Assembly (NCBI GenBank): GCA_019456305.1
Contig: VRUD01000046.1
Location: 1-34,609 of the forward strand
Origin: Cytophagales bacterium
GTDB taxonomy: Bacteria > Bacteroidota > Bacteroidia > Cytophagales > VRUD01
Length of the DNA: 34,609 bases
Direction: 5' to 3'
Shown: one piece after another, positions 15,904 through 22,791 of the stretch
How positions within the stretch are numbered: the stretch's first letter is position 1
Layout of the letters: every line of letters begins with the position of its first letter
The notes under the pieces: model-generated
The model's database searches: none
What the model was told of the DNA's origin: nothing
The model's input: the letters and a program-made list of their open reading frames with translations, nothing else
Made by a program: the position numbers and the translations under genes

Positions 15904-16812
15904 TTAGAACCCAAATCCAATTTTAACACCCAGGGCGATCACGGGTGCAACATTCTTTTTTATTTCATTAGTGGGGCCTGCAATACCCTGAGGATCTTTA
16001 CAATCCCATCTATTAATGTTTTTAGACCTAAGGCCAATCCCGCCATAGGTATCAATAATTACCCTGTCAGCAAGGTAAAATATATAGCCGCCCGTAATTT
16101 TAAAATCTATCTGGGTTCTGCTTTCAGAATTAGGAAATATTGATGACGACCCGCAGCTTACTTCTGTGACATAATTTCTGAAGCGTACTTCAGGGCCAAT
16201 ATAAAAATCTTCCAAAGCCTTGGTATAAGTAGAAGGGTAAAATCTTGCGCTGGCTCTAAAGCTAAGGCCAATACTTGCTGTTCGCTTTGTTTGAGTAAAA
16301 TTGGTATCAACGGTGAACGCATAATATATATAATCATATTGGGTGATCCCTATCCCTGCTTCTATAGCAAAGTGATCTGATACTCTACGCTCAATATAAA
16401 TAGGAATATCACCATTTAATATCATCAGCGGGTTGACTTTTATCAGATTTTGAATGTTTCTGTCACGTTCCGCTTGTGTATAACCTACTTTAGAGTAGGT
16501 AACCGTAACAGTTTTATCTTGATCGGTATCTTCTTTGGGTTTGATCTCTTCCTTTGGTTCACTTTCAACAGAGGAGATCACCTCTTTTGTTCCGTTTTCA
16601 TAAGTGATCATGAAAACTTTGTTCTTTGAAACGCTGATAAGCGGCCCATCGAGATGTTCAAATTTTTTATATTTAATTACATCTTCAGTAATTTCAATTA
16701 CTTTTGACTTGATTTCACTGCCGTCTTTAAGCAATATCACGTCCTGGGATAAGGCTTTTAAACAAAACAATGAAAGCGCTATTGCTGCGAAAAAAAACTT
16801 ATAGCTGCTCAT
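15904..16812 (-). CDS. Outer-membrane beta-barrel protein with N-terminal soluble domain
   Basis: The 302-residue product has a signal peptide (FFAAIALSLFCLKALSQ), a small N-terminal domain (DVILLKDGSEIKSKVIEI, KYKKFEHLDGP) that looks like the LKDGSxIxGxV beta domain common before barrels, an acidic linker (EPKEEIKPKEDTDQDK) and a C-terminal barrel that ends in VKIGFGF. A terminal Phe and amphipathic strands (RTASIGLSFRASARFY, DFYIGPEVRFRNY) support outer-membrane insertion. The function is unknown. Confidence 0.78.
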   Translation of the reverse strand: MSSYKFFFAAIALSLFCLKALSQDVILLKDGSEIKSKVIEITEDVIKYKKFEHLDGPLISVSKNKVFMITYENGTKEVISSVESEPKEEIKPKEDTDQDKTVTVTYSKVGYTQAERDRNIQNLIKVNPLMILNGDIPIYIERRVSDHFAIEAGIGITQYDYIYYAFTVDTNFTQTKRTASIGLSFRASARFYPSTYTKALEDFYIGPEVRFRNYVTEVSCGSSSIFPNSESRTQIDFKITGGYIFYLADRVIIDTYGGIGLRSKNINRWDCKDPQGIAGPTNEIKKNVAPVIALGVKIGFGF

Positions 16813-16927
16813 ATATTTTTTTATCTTGTGGTTTTTATTTAGGGAACAAAGATAAATAATTTTTTGATATATTATTTTTATTTTTTAAGTTTATCCAGAA
16901 TTTATGTGCGGGGTTGATTAAACTGTA

Positions 16928-16935
16928 TAATTTTG
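16928..16935 (+). promoter_or_regulatory. -7 element (TAATTTTG) before the MNT-HEPN gene
   Basis: TAATTTTG fits TAnnTTTG and is 8 bp before the ATG at 16944, so the transcript would be almost leaderless. The fossil at 8468 has TAACTTTG at the corresponding position. No -33 element is visible here. Confidence 0.45.
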
Positions 16936-16943
16936 TAGTTATT

Positions 16944-17765
16944 ATGCAATTAAAACAAATACTAAAAGACGTAAAAAACGAGCTGTTAAATCTCTACGGC
17001 AAACGTTTGAGCAAGCTGATATTGTACGGTTCGCAGGCGAGGGGGGAGGCAGCGGAATATTCGGATATTGATCTTTTGATCGTTTTAAAAGGCAGGATGA
17101 ATAAAAAAAAAGAGACTGATAGAAGAGATATGATTTATGACCTTATATTAAAATATAATGCAGAGATCTCAGAGTTTGCGGTATCTGAAAATCGATATAA
17201 AACAAGCAACATGCCTTTTTATTTAAATGTTCGTAATGATGGTATTGATTTATTAAGATCTGGTGAAATATTAACGCCACAAAAAATGAAAAAAATTTAT
17301 CATGAAAGAAAACTTAAAAATAACCGAATACTCAATAATAATTTTAATCCTATGAAATATCACAAGGAAATAAAAATATTAGTTAGCCTGTCAAAAGAGG
17401 AGTTTGAAGAATCTGAATTACTTTTTCAAGGTAGAAAATATAGAGGATCTGTATCAAGATGCTATTATTCTATGTTTCATTCTGCTCAGGCAGCTCTTTT
17501 TACAAAAAATATAGACCCTACTCACTTTCAACATAAAACTATAGTTTCAAAGTTTGGGGAACTTTTTGCTAAAACCGGTATTTTTCCAAAAGAAATGGGA
17601 AGATATTTAAGTAAAACTAAAGATAAAAGACTAAAAGCAGATTATGATTCTGCCGGTGGATATATTTCCAGCGAAGAAGCAGCCAAATATTTAGAAAATG
17701 GCAAAAAATTTAATCAAAGCATAGAAAATTATATCCAAAAAGAAATGAAAAAAGAAAAAAAATGA
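16944..17765 (+). CDS. Fused MNT nucleotidyltransferase-HEPN protein (toxin-antitoxin type)
   Basis: Residues 1-~115 form a minimal nucleotidyltransferase: ILYGSQARGEAAEYSDIDLL shows the G29-S30 and D41-x-D43 residues. Residues ~137-273 form a HEPN domain (PF05168 type) with SRCYYSMFHSAQAALF, giving an R172-x6-H179 arrangement, followed by LKADYDSAGGYISSEEAAKY. Usually these domains are separate neighbouring genes, where MNT acts as antitoxin that modifies the HEPN RNase; here they form one reading frame. The Met at 17352 (residue 137) may be the ancestral HEPN start. A deleted copy lies at 8468-8625. The ATG at 16944 is chosen over 16914 because the fossil copy conserves it. Confidence 0.88.
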   Translation: MQLKQILKDVKNELLNLYGKRLSKLILYGSQARGEAAEYSDIDLLIVLKGRMNKKKETDRRDMIYDLILKYNAEISEFAVSENRYKTSNMPFYLNVRNDGIDLLRSGEILTPQKMKKIYHERKLKNNRILNNNFNPMKYHKEIKILVSLSKEEFEESELLFQGRKYRGSVSRCYYSMFHSAQAALFTKNIDPTHFQHKTIVSKFGELFAKTGIFPKEMGRYLSKTKDKRLKADYDSAGGYISSEEAAKYLENGKKFNQSIENYIQKEMKKEKK

Positions 17766-17821
17766 CTATCCTTAAAGATAATAGGATCATCTTCAATATT
17801 AAAGGAATATGAAACAATATA

Positions 17822-18008
17822 ATTGGTTATTGGTTTTTAGTTATCCCGCCTGCGATAGGCCTTCGGCGGGCAGGTAGTTTTAGTTTTTTTAGTTATTAGT
17901 TTTAGTTTATTGGTTTGTCCATCTTATGGTATAAAGCCCGGAACTGCAAACTAAAAGACTATAACCAGAAACTATCAAACCATAACCAATAACTAAAAAC
18001 TAAAAACC
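17822..18008. repeat. AACTAAAAACC/GGTTATTGG inverted repeat region before ccmB
   Basis: The 251-bp gap holds a T/G-rich left arm (ATTGGTTATTGGTTTTTAGT) and an A/C-rich right arm (ACCAATAACTAAAAACTAAA) that pair over much of their length, with a GC-rich palindrome, CCCGCC...GGCGGGCAGG, at 17846-17876 in the middle. The word TTTATTGGTTTGT also occurs at 22480-22495, and similar AACTAAAAACC words fill 22600-22672. No gene is seen here. Confidence 0.78.
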
Positions 18009-18016
18009 AGATAGAT

Positions 18017-18682
18017 ATGTCTCTCTTAAAGGAAATCACCGTTCTGATAAAAAAAGAGCTTTTACTTGAATGGCGTCAAAAATATGCCATCAATGGCATA
18101 CTCCTGTATGTGATCAGCACAGTACTGATTTGTTATTTAAGCTTTAACATAAGGCAGCACCAGCTAAATCCTGCCACCTGGAATGCTCTGTTCTGGATCA
18201 TCTTATTGTTTACATCTATAAGCGCTGTTGCTAAAAGCTTTATGCTGGAACGTCCTGAACGGTTTATCTACTATTATACGCTGGTGAGTCCCCAGGCAAT
18301 CATTTTCTCTAAAATAATCTACAATTCCTTTCTTATGCTGTTTATATCGCTGGTGTGCTTTGGGTTTTATACTATGGTGCTGGGTAATCCTGTTGTAAAC
18401 AAAAGCCTGTTTTTAATAACCATATTGTTAGGAGCGATTGGGTTTTCTTCTACACTCACCATGGTTTCCAGCATAGCATCAAAAGCCAATAACAGCAGCA
18501 CCCTGATGGCAATACTGAGCTTTCCCATAATTATCCCAATGTTACTCTTACTTTTAAAAATTTCTAATAATGCCATAGATGGATTAAGCGTAAGTCCTGA
18601 CTGGATATACACCTTGATAGCGATAATTTTTATTGTTTGTTCGGTTTCTTTTTTGCTTTTTCCGTATATTTGGCGAGATTAA
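18017..18682 (+). CDS. ccmB: Heme exporter protein CcmB
   Basis: CcmB is the membrane subunit of the CcmAB ABC complex that powers release of holo-CcmE during cytochrome c maturation. The 221-residue length and six hydrophobic helices are typical. The N-terminus KEITVLIKKELLLEWRQKYAINGILLYV matches the family start (ELxxxxR), and EERPERFIYYY-like sequence (MLERPERFIYYYTLVSP) and the conserved helix GFSSTLTMVSSIASKANNSS are visible. The ATPase gene ccmA is not in the window; the upstream gene is an MNT-HEPN fusion. Confidence 0.88.
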   Translation: MSLLKEITVLIKKELLLEWRQKYAINGILLYVISTVLICYLSFNIRQHQLNPATWNALFWIILLFTSISAVAKSFMLERPERFIYYYTLVSPQAIIFSKIIYNSFLMLFISLVCFGFYTMVLGNPVVNKSLFLITILLGAIGFSSTLTMVSSIASKANNSSTLMAILSFPIIIPMLLLLLKISNNAIDGLSVSPDWIYTLIAIIFIVCSVSFLLFPYIWRD

Positions 18683-18698
18683 ATAAACATTATATTTG
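18669..18698 (+). promoter_or_regulatory. Promoter for the DUF2283 gene
   Basis: TTTG at 18669-18672, an 18-bp spacer and TATATTTG at 18691-18698 match the Bacteroidota consensus apart from a spacer one base short. It overlaps the end of ccmB and would drive the toxin remnant, the DUF2283 gene and perhaps ccmC. Confidence 0.5.
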
Positions 18699-18699
18699 T

Positions 18700-18804
18700 G
18701 TTGTTGTGAAACATTTAAATGGAGACGGATTTATTATTACTACCTATATAACTAACAAAATTAAAATTGGAAAAAAATATGAGACCGATAAAAATATATT
18801 ATGA
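18700..18804 (+). pseudogene. C-terminal remnant of a DUF4258-like toxin gene
   Basis: In the frame starting at 18700 the sequence reads VVVKHLNGDGFIITTYITNK followed by IKIGKKYE. This matches, from memory, the C-terminal strand and tail of DUF4258-type proteins (D-G-F-I-I-T-x-Y), which usually precede DUF2283 genes as a putative toxin-antitoxin pair. No start or N-terminal two thirds of the toxin remains; the upstream side is the end of ccmB. The remnant overlaps the DUF2283 start by about 26 bp, the usual close coupling of such pairs. Confidence 0.65.
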
Positions 18805-19000
18805 CAAAATAGGGAACACTTTAAATGTGTGGTTCGATGATCCTAAAAAAGAAGTTATTTCTGAAGAAACTGCCGAAGAAATAATTTTGGTAAAAGACAA
18901 AAATAGTAAGGTCATTGGATTTGAAGTACTCAACTATTTATCTCCTGCAAAGAGCAATAAATTAAAGAAACTGTTAGTAGAAACAGAAATTACTACATAA
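18779..19000 (+). CDS. DUF2283 protein, probable orphan antitoxin
   Basis: The 73-residue product (MRPIKIYYDKIGNTLNVWFD) has the DUF2283 pattern: Y-D-x-x-x-x-x-L-x-V-x-F strand, an E-E-I-I-L-V-K-D element, and IGFEVLNYLSP. DUF2283 proteins are often paired with DUF4258-like toxins, and here only a short toxin remnant lies upstream. The ATG at 18779 is preferred to the TTG at 18767. It lies between ccmB and ccmC, where Bacteroidota usually have no extra gene. Confidence 0.82.
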   Translation: MRPIKIYYDKIGNTLNVWFDDPKKEVISEETAEEIILVKDKNSKVIGFEVLNYLSPAKSNKLKKLLVETEITT

Positions 19001-19011
19001 GGATACAATTG

Positions 19012-19683
19012 ATGGATCGATTTAAAAATTATTGGTGGAAAATATTAACGATTTTACTCTTGCTTTATACGATAATTGCTGGCTTTCTGACAGAAGTACC
19101 GCGCTTGGCCATTCTCCACGAAAGTATCCGCAATCTTTATTTCCACGTACCTATGTGGTTTGGCATGATCATATTACTTTCTATTTCTATGATTTATTCC
19201 GTCAAATATTTGAGAAACCCATCAACAAAAAATGATGATATCGCCTTTGAAGCAGCTAATGCAGGGATTCTTTTTGGAATTATGGGGCTGATTACAGGGA
19301 TGGTATGGGCTCAGTTTACCTGGGGCGCTTTCTGGAGTGGGGATCCAAAACAAAACACATCAGCCATTGCCCTTCTTATTTATTTCGCTTATTTGGTGCT
19401 GAGAAGATCCTTGGACGAACAGCAGCAAAGAGCAAAGATCAGCGCGGTTTATAACATTTTTGCTTTTGCTGCGCTCATCCCTTTATTATTCATTCTTCCC
19501 CGACTTACAGACTCACTCCATCCCGGCAGTGGCGGTAATCCGGGTTTTGATATTTATGACCTTGATGGGAATATGCGTATGGTATTTTATCCTGCAATAA
19601 TCGGGTGGACTTTACTGGGGCTATGGTTTATCAATTTAAAGGTAAGGATCAGGAATATTAGCAATAGAATGGTTGGGATTTGA
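19012..19683 (+). CDS. ccmC: Heme lyase/exporter membrane protein CcmC
   Basis: CcmC passes heme to CcmE at the outer face of the cytoplasmic membrane. The 223-residue protein has six membrane helices, periplasmic His-containing loops (ESIRNLYFHVPMWFG before the motif; TDSLHPGS after it) and the tryptophan-rich signature as VWAQFTWGAFWSGDPKQNTS. The usual second Trp of W-x-W-D is Gly here (WSGD). The ATG at 19012 is used; the preceding TTG is one codon earlier. The ccm genes before and after are displaced by inserted DNA. Confidence 0.9.
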   Translation: MDRFKNYWWKILTILLLLYTIIAGFLTEVPRLAILHESIRNLYFHVPMWFGMIILLSISMIYSVKYLRNPSTKNDDIAFEAANAGILFGIMGLITGMVWAQFTWGAFWSGDPKQNTSAIALLIYFAYLVLRRSLDEQQQRAKISAVYNIFAFAALIPLLFILPRLTDSLHPGSGGNPGFDIYDLDGNMRMVFYPAIIGWTLLGLWFINLKVRIRNISNRMVGI

Positions 19684-19689
19684 TAAAAG

Positions 19690-19824
19690 AAATGCCTAAA
19701 ATTTTATTCCGAGTGCAGGGAATGGTGGCAGTGTTGGAACGAACGAGGAATCCCCTTCTTTTTATTCAGTGCTTTTATATTAGGAGATTCCTCGCTATTG
19801 CTCGGAATGAAATTTTAGGCATTT
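19690..19824. repeat. 135-bp inverted-repeat element with nested GAGGAATC palindrome
   Basis: The end arms, AAATGCCTAAAATTTTATTC at 19690 and its reverse complement ending at 19824, pair at 23 of 24 positions. Nested inside are GAACGAGGAATCCCC and GGAGATTCCTCGC in opposite orientation. The GAACGAGGAATC word returns as direct repeats at 32497 and 32561. It separates ccmC from the truncated transporter. Confidence 0.85.
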
Positions 19825-19829
19825 ATATT

Positions 19830-20819
19830 ATGGATTTAACACTGAGAAAAAGCTGGCTGCGCCTTAGCCTTTGTATTCTCCTGGCTCTTATACTTTGGCA
19901 TTTACCTATCCCGCAGGGCATTACACCTAAAGCCTGGCATTACCTATCTATTTTTATCACCGTCATTATCAGTTTTATCCTGGCCCCTTTTCCCATGGGA
20001 GCAATGGTCTTAGTAGGGTTAGTAACGCTTACAGTTACCCAAACGATGACATTTGAGGATGCGCTGGCTGGTTATGGTAATAAAACGGTATGGTTGGTAG
20101 TAGCAGCATTTTTAATCGCAGGTGCCGTACGACAAACAGGCCTGGGGAGAAGGCTTGCCCTGATGCTTGTAACTCTTCTGGGAAAGTCAACACTTGGCCT
20201 TGGCTATTCGCTGTGTGGCGCTGAGCTTATACTTGGTCCGGTGGTGCCATCAAACACAGCACGTGGTGGCGGAATTCTTGCACCGATCATGCGCTCGCTC
20301 GCAGAAGCGCTGGGCTCACATCCGGACAAAGAGCCAAGACGAGCCGGTGATTATCTCGCCCTGGTAGGCGCTCACGCCAACCTCATAACATCCGCTATGT
20401 TCCTAACCGGAATGGCTGCCAATCCCCTGGTAGCACAGGCAGCTAAAGACGTGTTCAATGTTGATTTTAGCTGGGTAACGTGGGCGTTGGGAGTGCTGAT
20501 CCCCGGGCTGGTAGGCCTTGGGCTCCTGCCGGTTTTTCTTTACATGCTTGCAAAACCAACATTGGTCAATGCACAGGCAGCACAACAAAAAGCAAGGGAA
20601 GAACTCAAGACCATGGGCCCCTGGACAACCGGAGAAAAAGTGATGGCAATAACCTTTGTGCTGCTTCTTGGGTTGTGGTCAACCTCAGGATGGCATGGAA
20701 TGAAAGCAACACTTGTTGCATGGATAGGACTGTGTGTACTGCTATTGAGTGGCACTCAGAAATGGACTGATAGTAAGTTACATTCAATTACTCATTTCCC
20801 TTTATTTTTAATCAGGTAG
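19830..20819 (+). pseudogene. Truncated DASS/SLC13-type anion transporter of foreign composition
   Basis: From the ATG at 19830 the product (329 residues) matches the N-terminal two thirds of DASS-family dicarboxylate/anion transporters: GNKTVWLVVAAFLIAGAVRQ, the first SNT substrate/ion motif in GPVVPSNTARGGGILAPIMR, and GAHANLITSAMFLTGMAANP. The family is normally ~470 residues with a second SNT-bearing half, which is missing; after LSGTQKWTD the sequence becomes local AT-rich DNA and ends at 20819. The region 20200-20700 is clearly richer in GC than all neighbours, and the protein looks proteobacterial or chlamydial, so lateral transfer is likely. The 50-codon upstream extension translates a repeat and is rejected. 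Confidence 0.82.
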
Positions 20820-20977
20820 TACAATTGGAAGATTGTATACACTATTTTTGTAGCTCCATAAATAATTCCAATAACTAAAAGTGCAAATTCTAATAGTGGA
20901 TTAAATTCCAGATATTTTACAAATGCCACGATAAATAATATTAATCCTAAATCTAACAATGTATCTGTTGTATTCAT
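20792..20977 (-). CDS. Small two-helix membrane protein, unknown
   Basis: About 61 residues from the ATG at 20977 contain two hydrophobic helices (LLDLGLILFIVAFVKYL and LLEFALLVIGIIYGATKIVY) and a basic tail. No family was recognised. The frame is open up to 21076 but the extra N-terminus is low-complexity (KFFINFVTKYLCKFLNN). The 3' end overlaps the truncated transporter by 28 bp, so the junction of foreign DNA probably fell into this gene's end. Confidence 0.45.
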   Translation of the reverse strand: MNTTDTLLDLGLILFIVAFVKYLEFNPLLEFALLVIGIIYGATKIVYTIFQLYYLIKNKGK

Positions 20978-21092
20978 AATAAATTTAGTTAAATTTGAAA
21001 ATTGATTATTTAAAAATTTACAAAGATATTTCGTTACAAAATTGATAAAAAACTTTTCATAAAAAAATATTTCCACAAGTTTTGTCTATATA

Positions 21093-21249
21093 TTTGAGTC
21101 CACTCTAAAAAGTCTTTTTTGCCACAAAAACACAAAAACACTAAATCCCACTAAAAATTAACTAATTGATTTTCAGGGTTTTGTGGGATTTAGTGCTTTG
21201 GTGTTTTAGTGGCATTTTTATTTTTTGGACTTTTTAGAGTGGACTCAAA
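21093..21249. repeat. 157-bp element with perfect 22-bp inverted ends
   Basis: TTTGAGTCCACTCTAAAAAG(TC) at 21093-21114 is matched exactly in reverse complement at 21228-21249. Inside, GCCACAAAAACAC and CACTAAATCCCAC pair with GTGGGATTTAGTG and GTGTTTTAGTGGC, so almost the whole element folds into one long hairpin. No gene is present in it. Confidence 0.88.
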
Positions 21250-21293
21250 AAACATTTTGAAATTCTCCAGCTTCTAATAGATCATTAATCTAA

Positions 21294-21788
21294 ATGTTTA
21301 ATCTCTTTACGCCATGCGCTACGCTCTATGCTCTATGCGCCTTAATATTTCTAATTAATTTTAACAAAGCAAATAGCCAAAGCCCATGCGAGCCCGGTGA
21401 AGGTTGTCAATTTTATTTATGTGAAGAGACCAAACGAAACTGCGGGAAGAAAGGCTACTTAATTAATTACGGCTATAAATATTGTAACCTTTTCAATGCT
21501 AAATACTACAACAGGTTCTCTCAAAGCGGGCAGGAGTGGGTGAGTAGAACTACCTGGTGTTTGCAAGACCAGTTCAATACATTTCCTGATTCACTTTCCT
21601 GTTCAGCATTTAAAAAAAAAGCAAGGAAAGATCATTTGGATTGCGTTCTTGAATCGGGCTACTGCAAACTGCCCAAAAAAGACAGAAGGCTTATTTTTAG
21701 AATCGTTGCCCGGAATCCCCGAAATTGGATCATAGGGCTCTCATATCTGAAAAGGATAAGGAAGTATTGCAAAACGATTGTTGAATGA
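21294..21788 (+). CDS. Secreted cysteine-rich protein, unknown family
   Basis: The 164-residue product has a hydrophobic N-terminus (LYALCALIFLINFNKANSQ) and a mature part with about nine cysteines in a regular pattern: CEPGEGCQFYLCEETKRNCG, GYKYCNLF, TTWCLQDQ, LSCSAF, HLDCVLESGYCKL, KYCKTIV. I recall bacterial proteins with the same C-x-FYLCxE...GYKYC...CLQ spacing but not a named function; disulfide-bonded and extracytoplasmic is the safe reading. Codons 6-17 lie in a repeat (GCCATGCGCTACGCTCTATG at 21311), so part of the signal peptide is repeat-encoded. Confidence 0.7.
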   Translation: MFNLFTPCATLYALCALIFLINFNKANSQSPCEPGEGCQFYLCEETKRNCGKKGYLINYGYKYCNLFNAKYYNRFSQSGQEWVSRTTWCLQDQFNTFPDSLSCSAFKKKARKDHLDCVLESGYCKLPKKDRRLIFRIVARNPRNWIIGLSYLKRIRKYCKTIVE

Positions 21789-21881
21789 AAAATGTGAGGT
21801 CAGAACTCTGACAAATTCTGTTAATCGCAATCCTTTTGGAGATAGCATAAAAATTTATCCCTTTAATTTTGACAAACCGCT

Positions 21882-22031
21882 TAGCTTATCGAATCGCTTC
21901 ACGGGGCTTCGGTTTTATATAATACTAAATTAACAGATTGGGCAAAAAAACACCACTTATCCATTGGTAAACGTTATGCCGGTGAATTGGCCCGGAGAAA
22001 GAACAGAACTAAATCATATGATAAATTGTAG
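21882..22031 (+). pseudogene. Unrecognised coding remnant
   Basis: After an in-frame stop at 21882 a protein-like frame reads LTDWAKKHHLSIGKRYAGEL then ARRKNRTKSYDKL and stops at 22029-22031. A second protein-like stretch (NPFGDSIKIYPFNF...LSNRF) precedes it in another frame at about 21827-21900. Neither has a start codon or known motif. The 286-bp gap therefore probably holds a decayed gene; I cannot name the family. Confidence 0.3.
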
Positions 22032-22038
22032 AATTATA

Positions 22039-22046
22039 TATATTTG
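22039..22046 (+). promoter_or_regulatory. -7 element (TATATTTG) before the ccmD-like gene
   Basis: An exact TAnnTTTG match lies 29 bp before the ATG at 22075. A spaced -33 element is not evident. Confidence 0.4.
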
Positions 22047-22074
22047 CGGATGATAATTTATGAATTAATCTCAA

Positions 22075-22383
22075 ATGCTTATCTTTTATAAATATCTTTT
22101 TAAAGTAAAATCCCTGATTAAGAGGGCTTTCTTGTTTTTATTATTAACATTGTCTTTGAACTTAAATGCTCAGGATCCAGTTATTAAAAATACACAGGAT
22201 TCATCAAATAGAAATACTGTCGAAATGGCTGATGCTTTAAGAAAAAGCGGGAAAATATATATAGTCGTTGTAGTTTTAATAATAATTTTAGGAGGTATGT
22301 TTTTATATCTCATCCGTATTGATAGAAAAATTGGGAGAGTGGAAGATGAATTACGAAATACGAATGATACGAATAGGGTATAA
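22075..22383 (+). CDS. CcmD-like small membrane protein
   Basis: The 102-residue product has an N-terminal signal-like segment (KRAFLFLLLTLSLNLNAQ) and a second part, MADALRKSGKIYIVVVVLII followed by LGGMFLYLIRIDRKIGRVED, which matches the Bacteroidota CcmD pattern (a membrane helix flanked by SGKIYVVV and I-D-R-K). CcmD stabilises the CcmABC-CcmE complex. The gene order CcmC, CcmD, CcmE, CcmF supports the call, although 2.4 kb of inserted DNA separates it from ccmC. The last ~10 residues (RNTNDTNRV) are encoded by the start of the TACGAATGATACGAAT/AATGCTAATATAC repeat family. Confidence 0.75.
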   Translation: MLIFYKYLFKVKSLIKRAFLFLLLTLSLNLNAQDPVIKNTQDSSNRNTVEMADALRKSGKIYIVVVVLIIILGGMFLYLIRIDRKIGRVEDELRNTNDTNRV

Positions 22384-22777
22384 TGCTAATATACTAAGCT
22401 CTTAAAAAGCATACTTTGATAACATGTTAACGACTTTTTTTGATGATTTTTTTTGAAATTTAAGTGATTTTAGTTCTTAGTTTATTGGTTTGTTTGTTAT
22501 GGTTGGGTGGTTATTAGTTTTGGTTTTATGGTTTTTTAGTTTTTGATTTTGCAAACAATAATATCCTGGTTCAAAACCTGATTAGTGGTGGGTTGCAATT
22601 ATAAAAAACTAACTAACCAAAACCAGTAACCAACTAACTAAAACTATTAACTAATAAACCAATAACTAAATTTTTTCCAAGACTTCGCACGTAATGTTAG
22701 TAAGTTCATAGTAGATTTCCCCGAAGGGCTTTTTTTATCCCGACAAGTCGGGAGAAAAAATTTAGTATATTAGCATT
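22362..22777. repeat. Gene-free repeat block between ccmD-like gene and ccmE
   Basis: The 408-bp gap has no gene. AATGCTAATATACTAA at 22382-22397 is repeated as its exact reverse complement at 22762-22777, close to the ccmE start. Between them a T/G-rich arm (22470-22545: TTAGTTTATTGGTTTGTTTG...) pairs imperfectly with an A/C-rich arm (22604-22672: AACTAACTAACCAAAACC...). A TCCCGACAAGTCGGGA hairpin lies at 22738-22753. Confidence 0.82.
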
Positions 22778-22791
22778 TTATTATTAGTATA

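Noticed and set aside
19680-19829. 50-codon N-terminal extension of the transporter reading frame
   Set aside because: It translates the 135-bp inverted-repeat element. The family N-terminus begins at the ATG at 19830.
22738-22753. TCCCGACAAGTCGGGA hairpin as a terminator of the CcmD-like gene
   Set aside because: T precedes and A follows the stem on both strands, so there is no T-tail; treated as a palindrome only.
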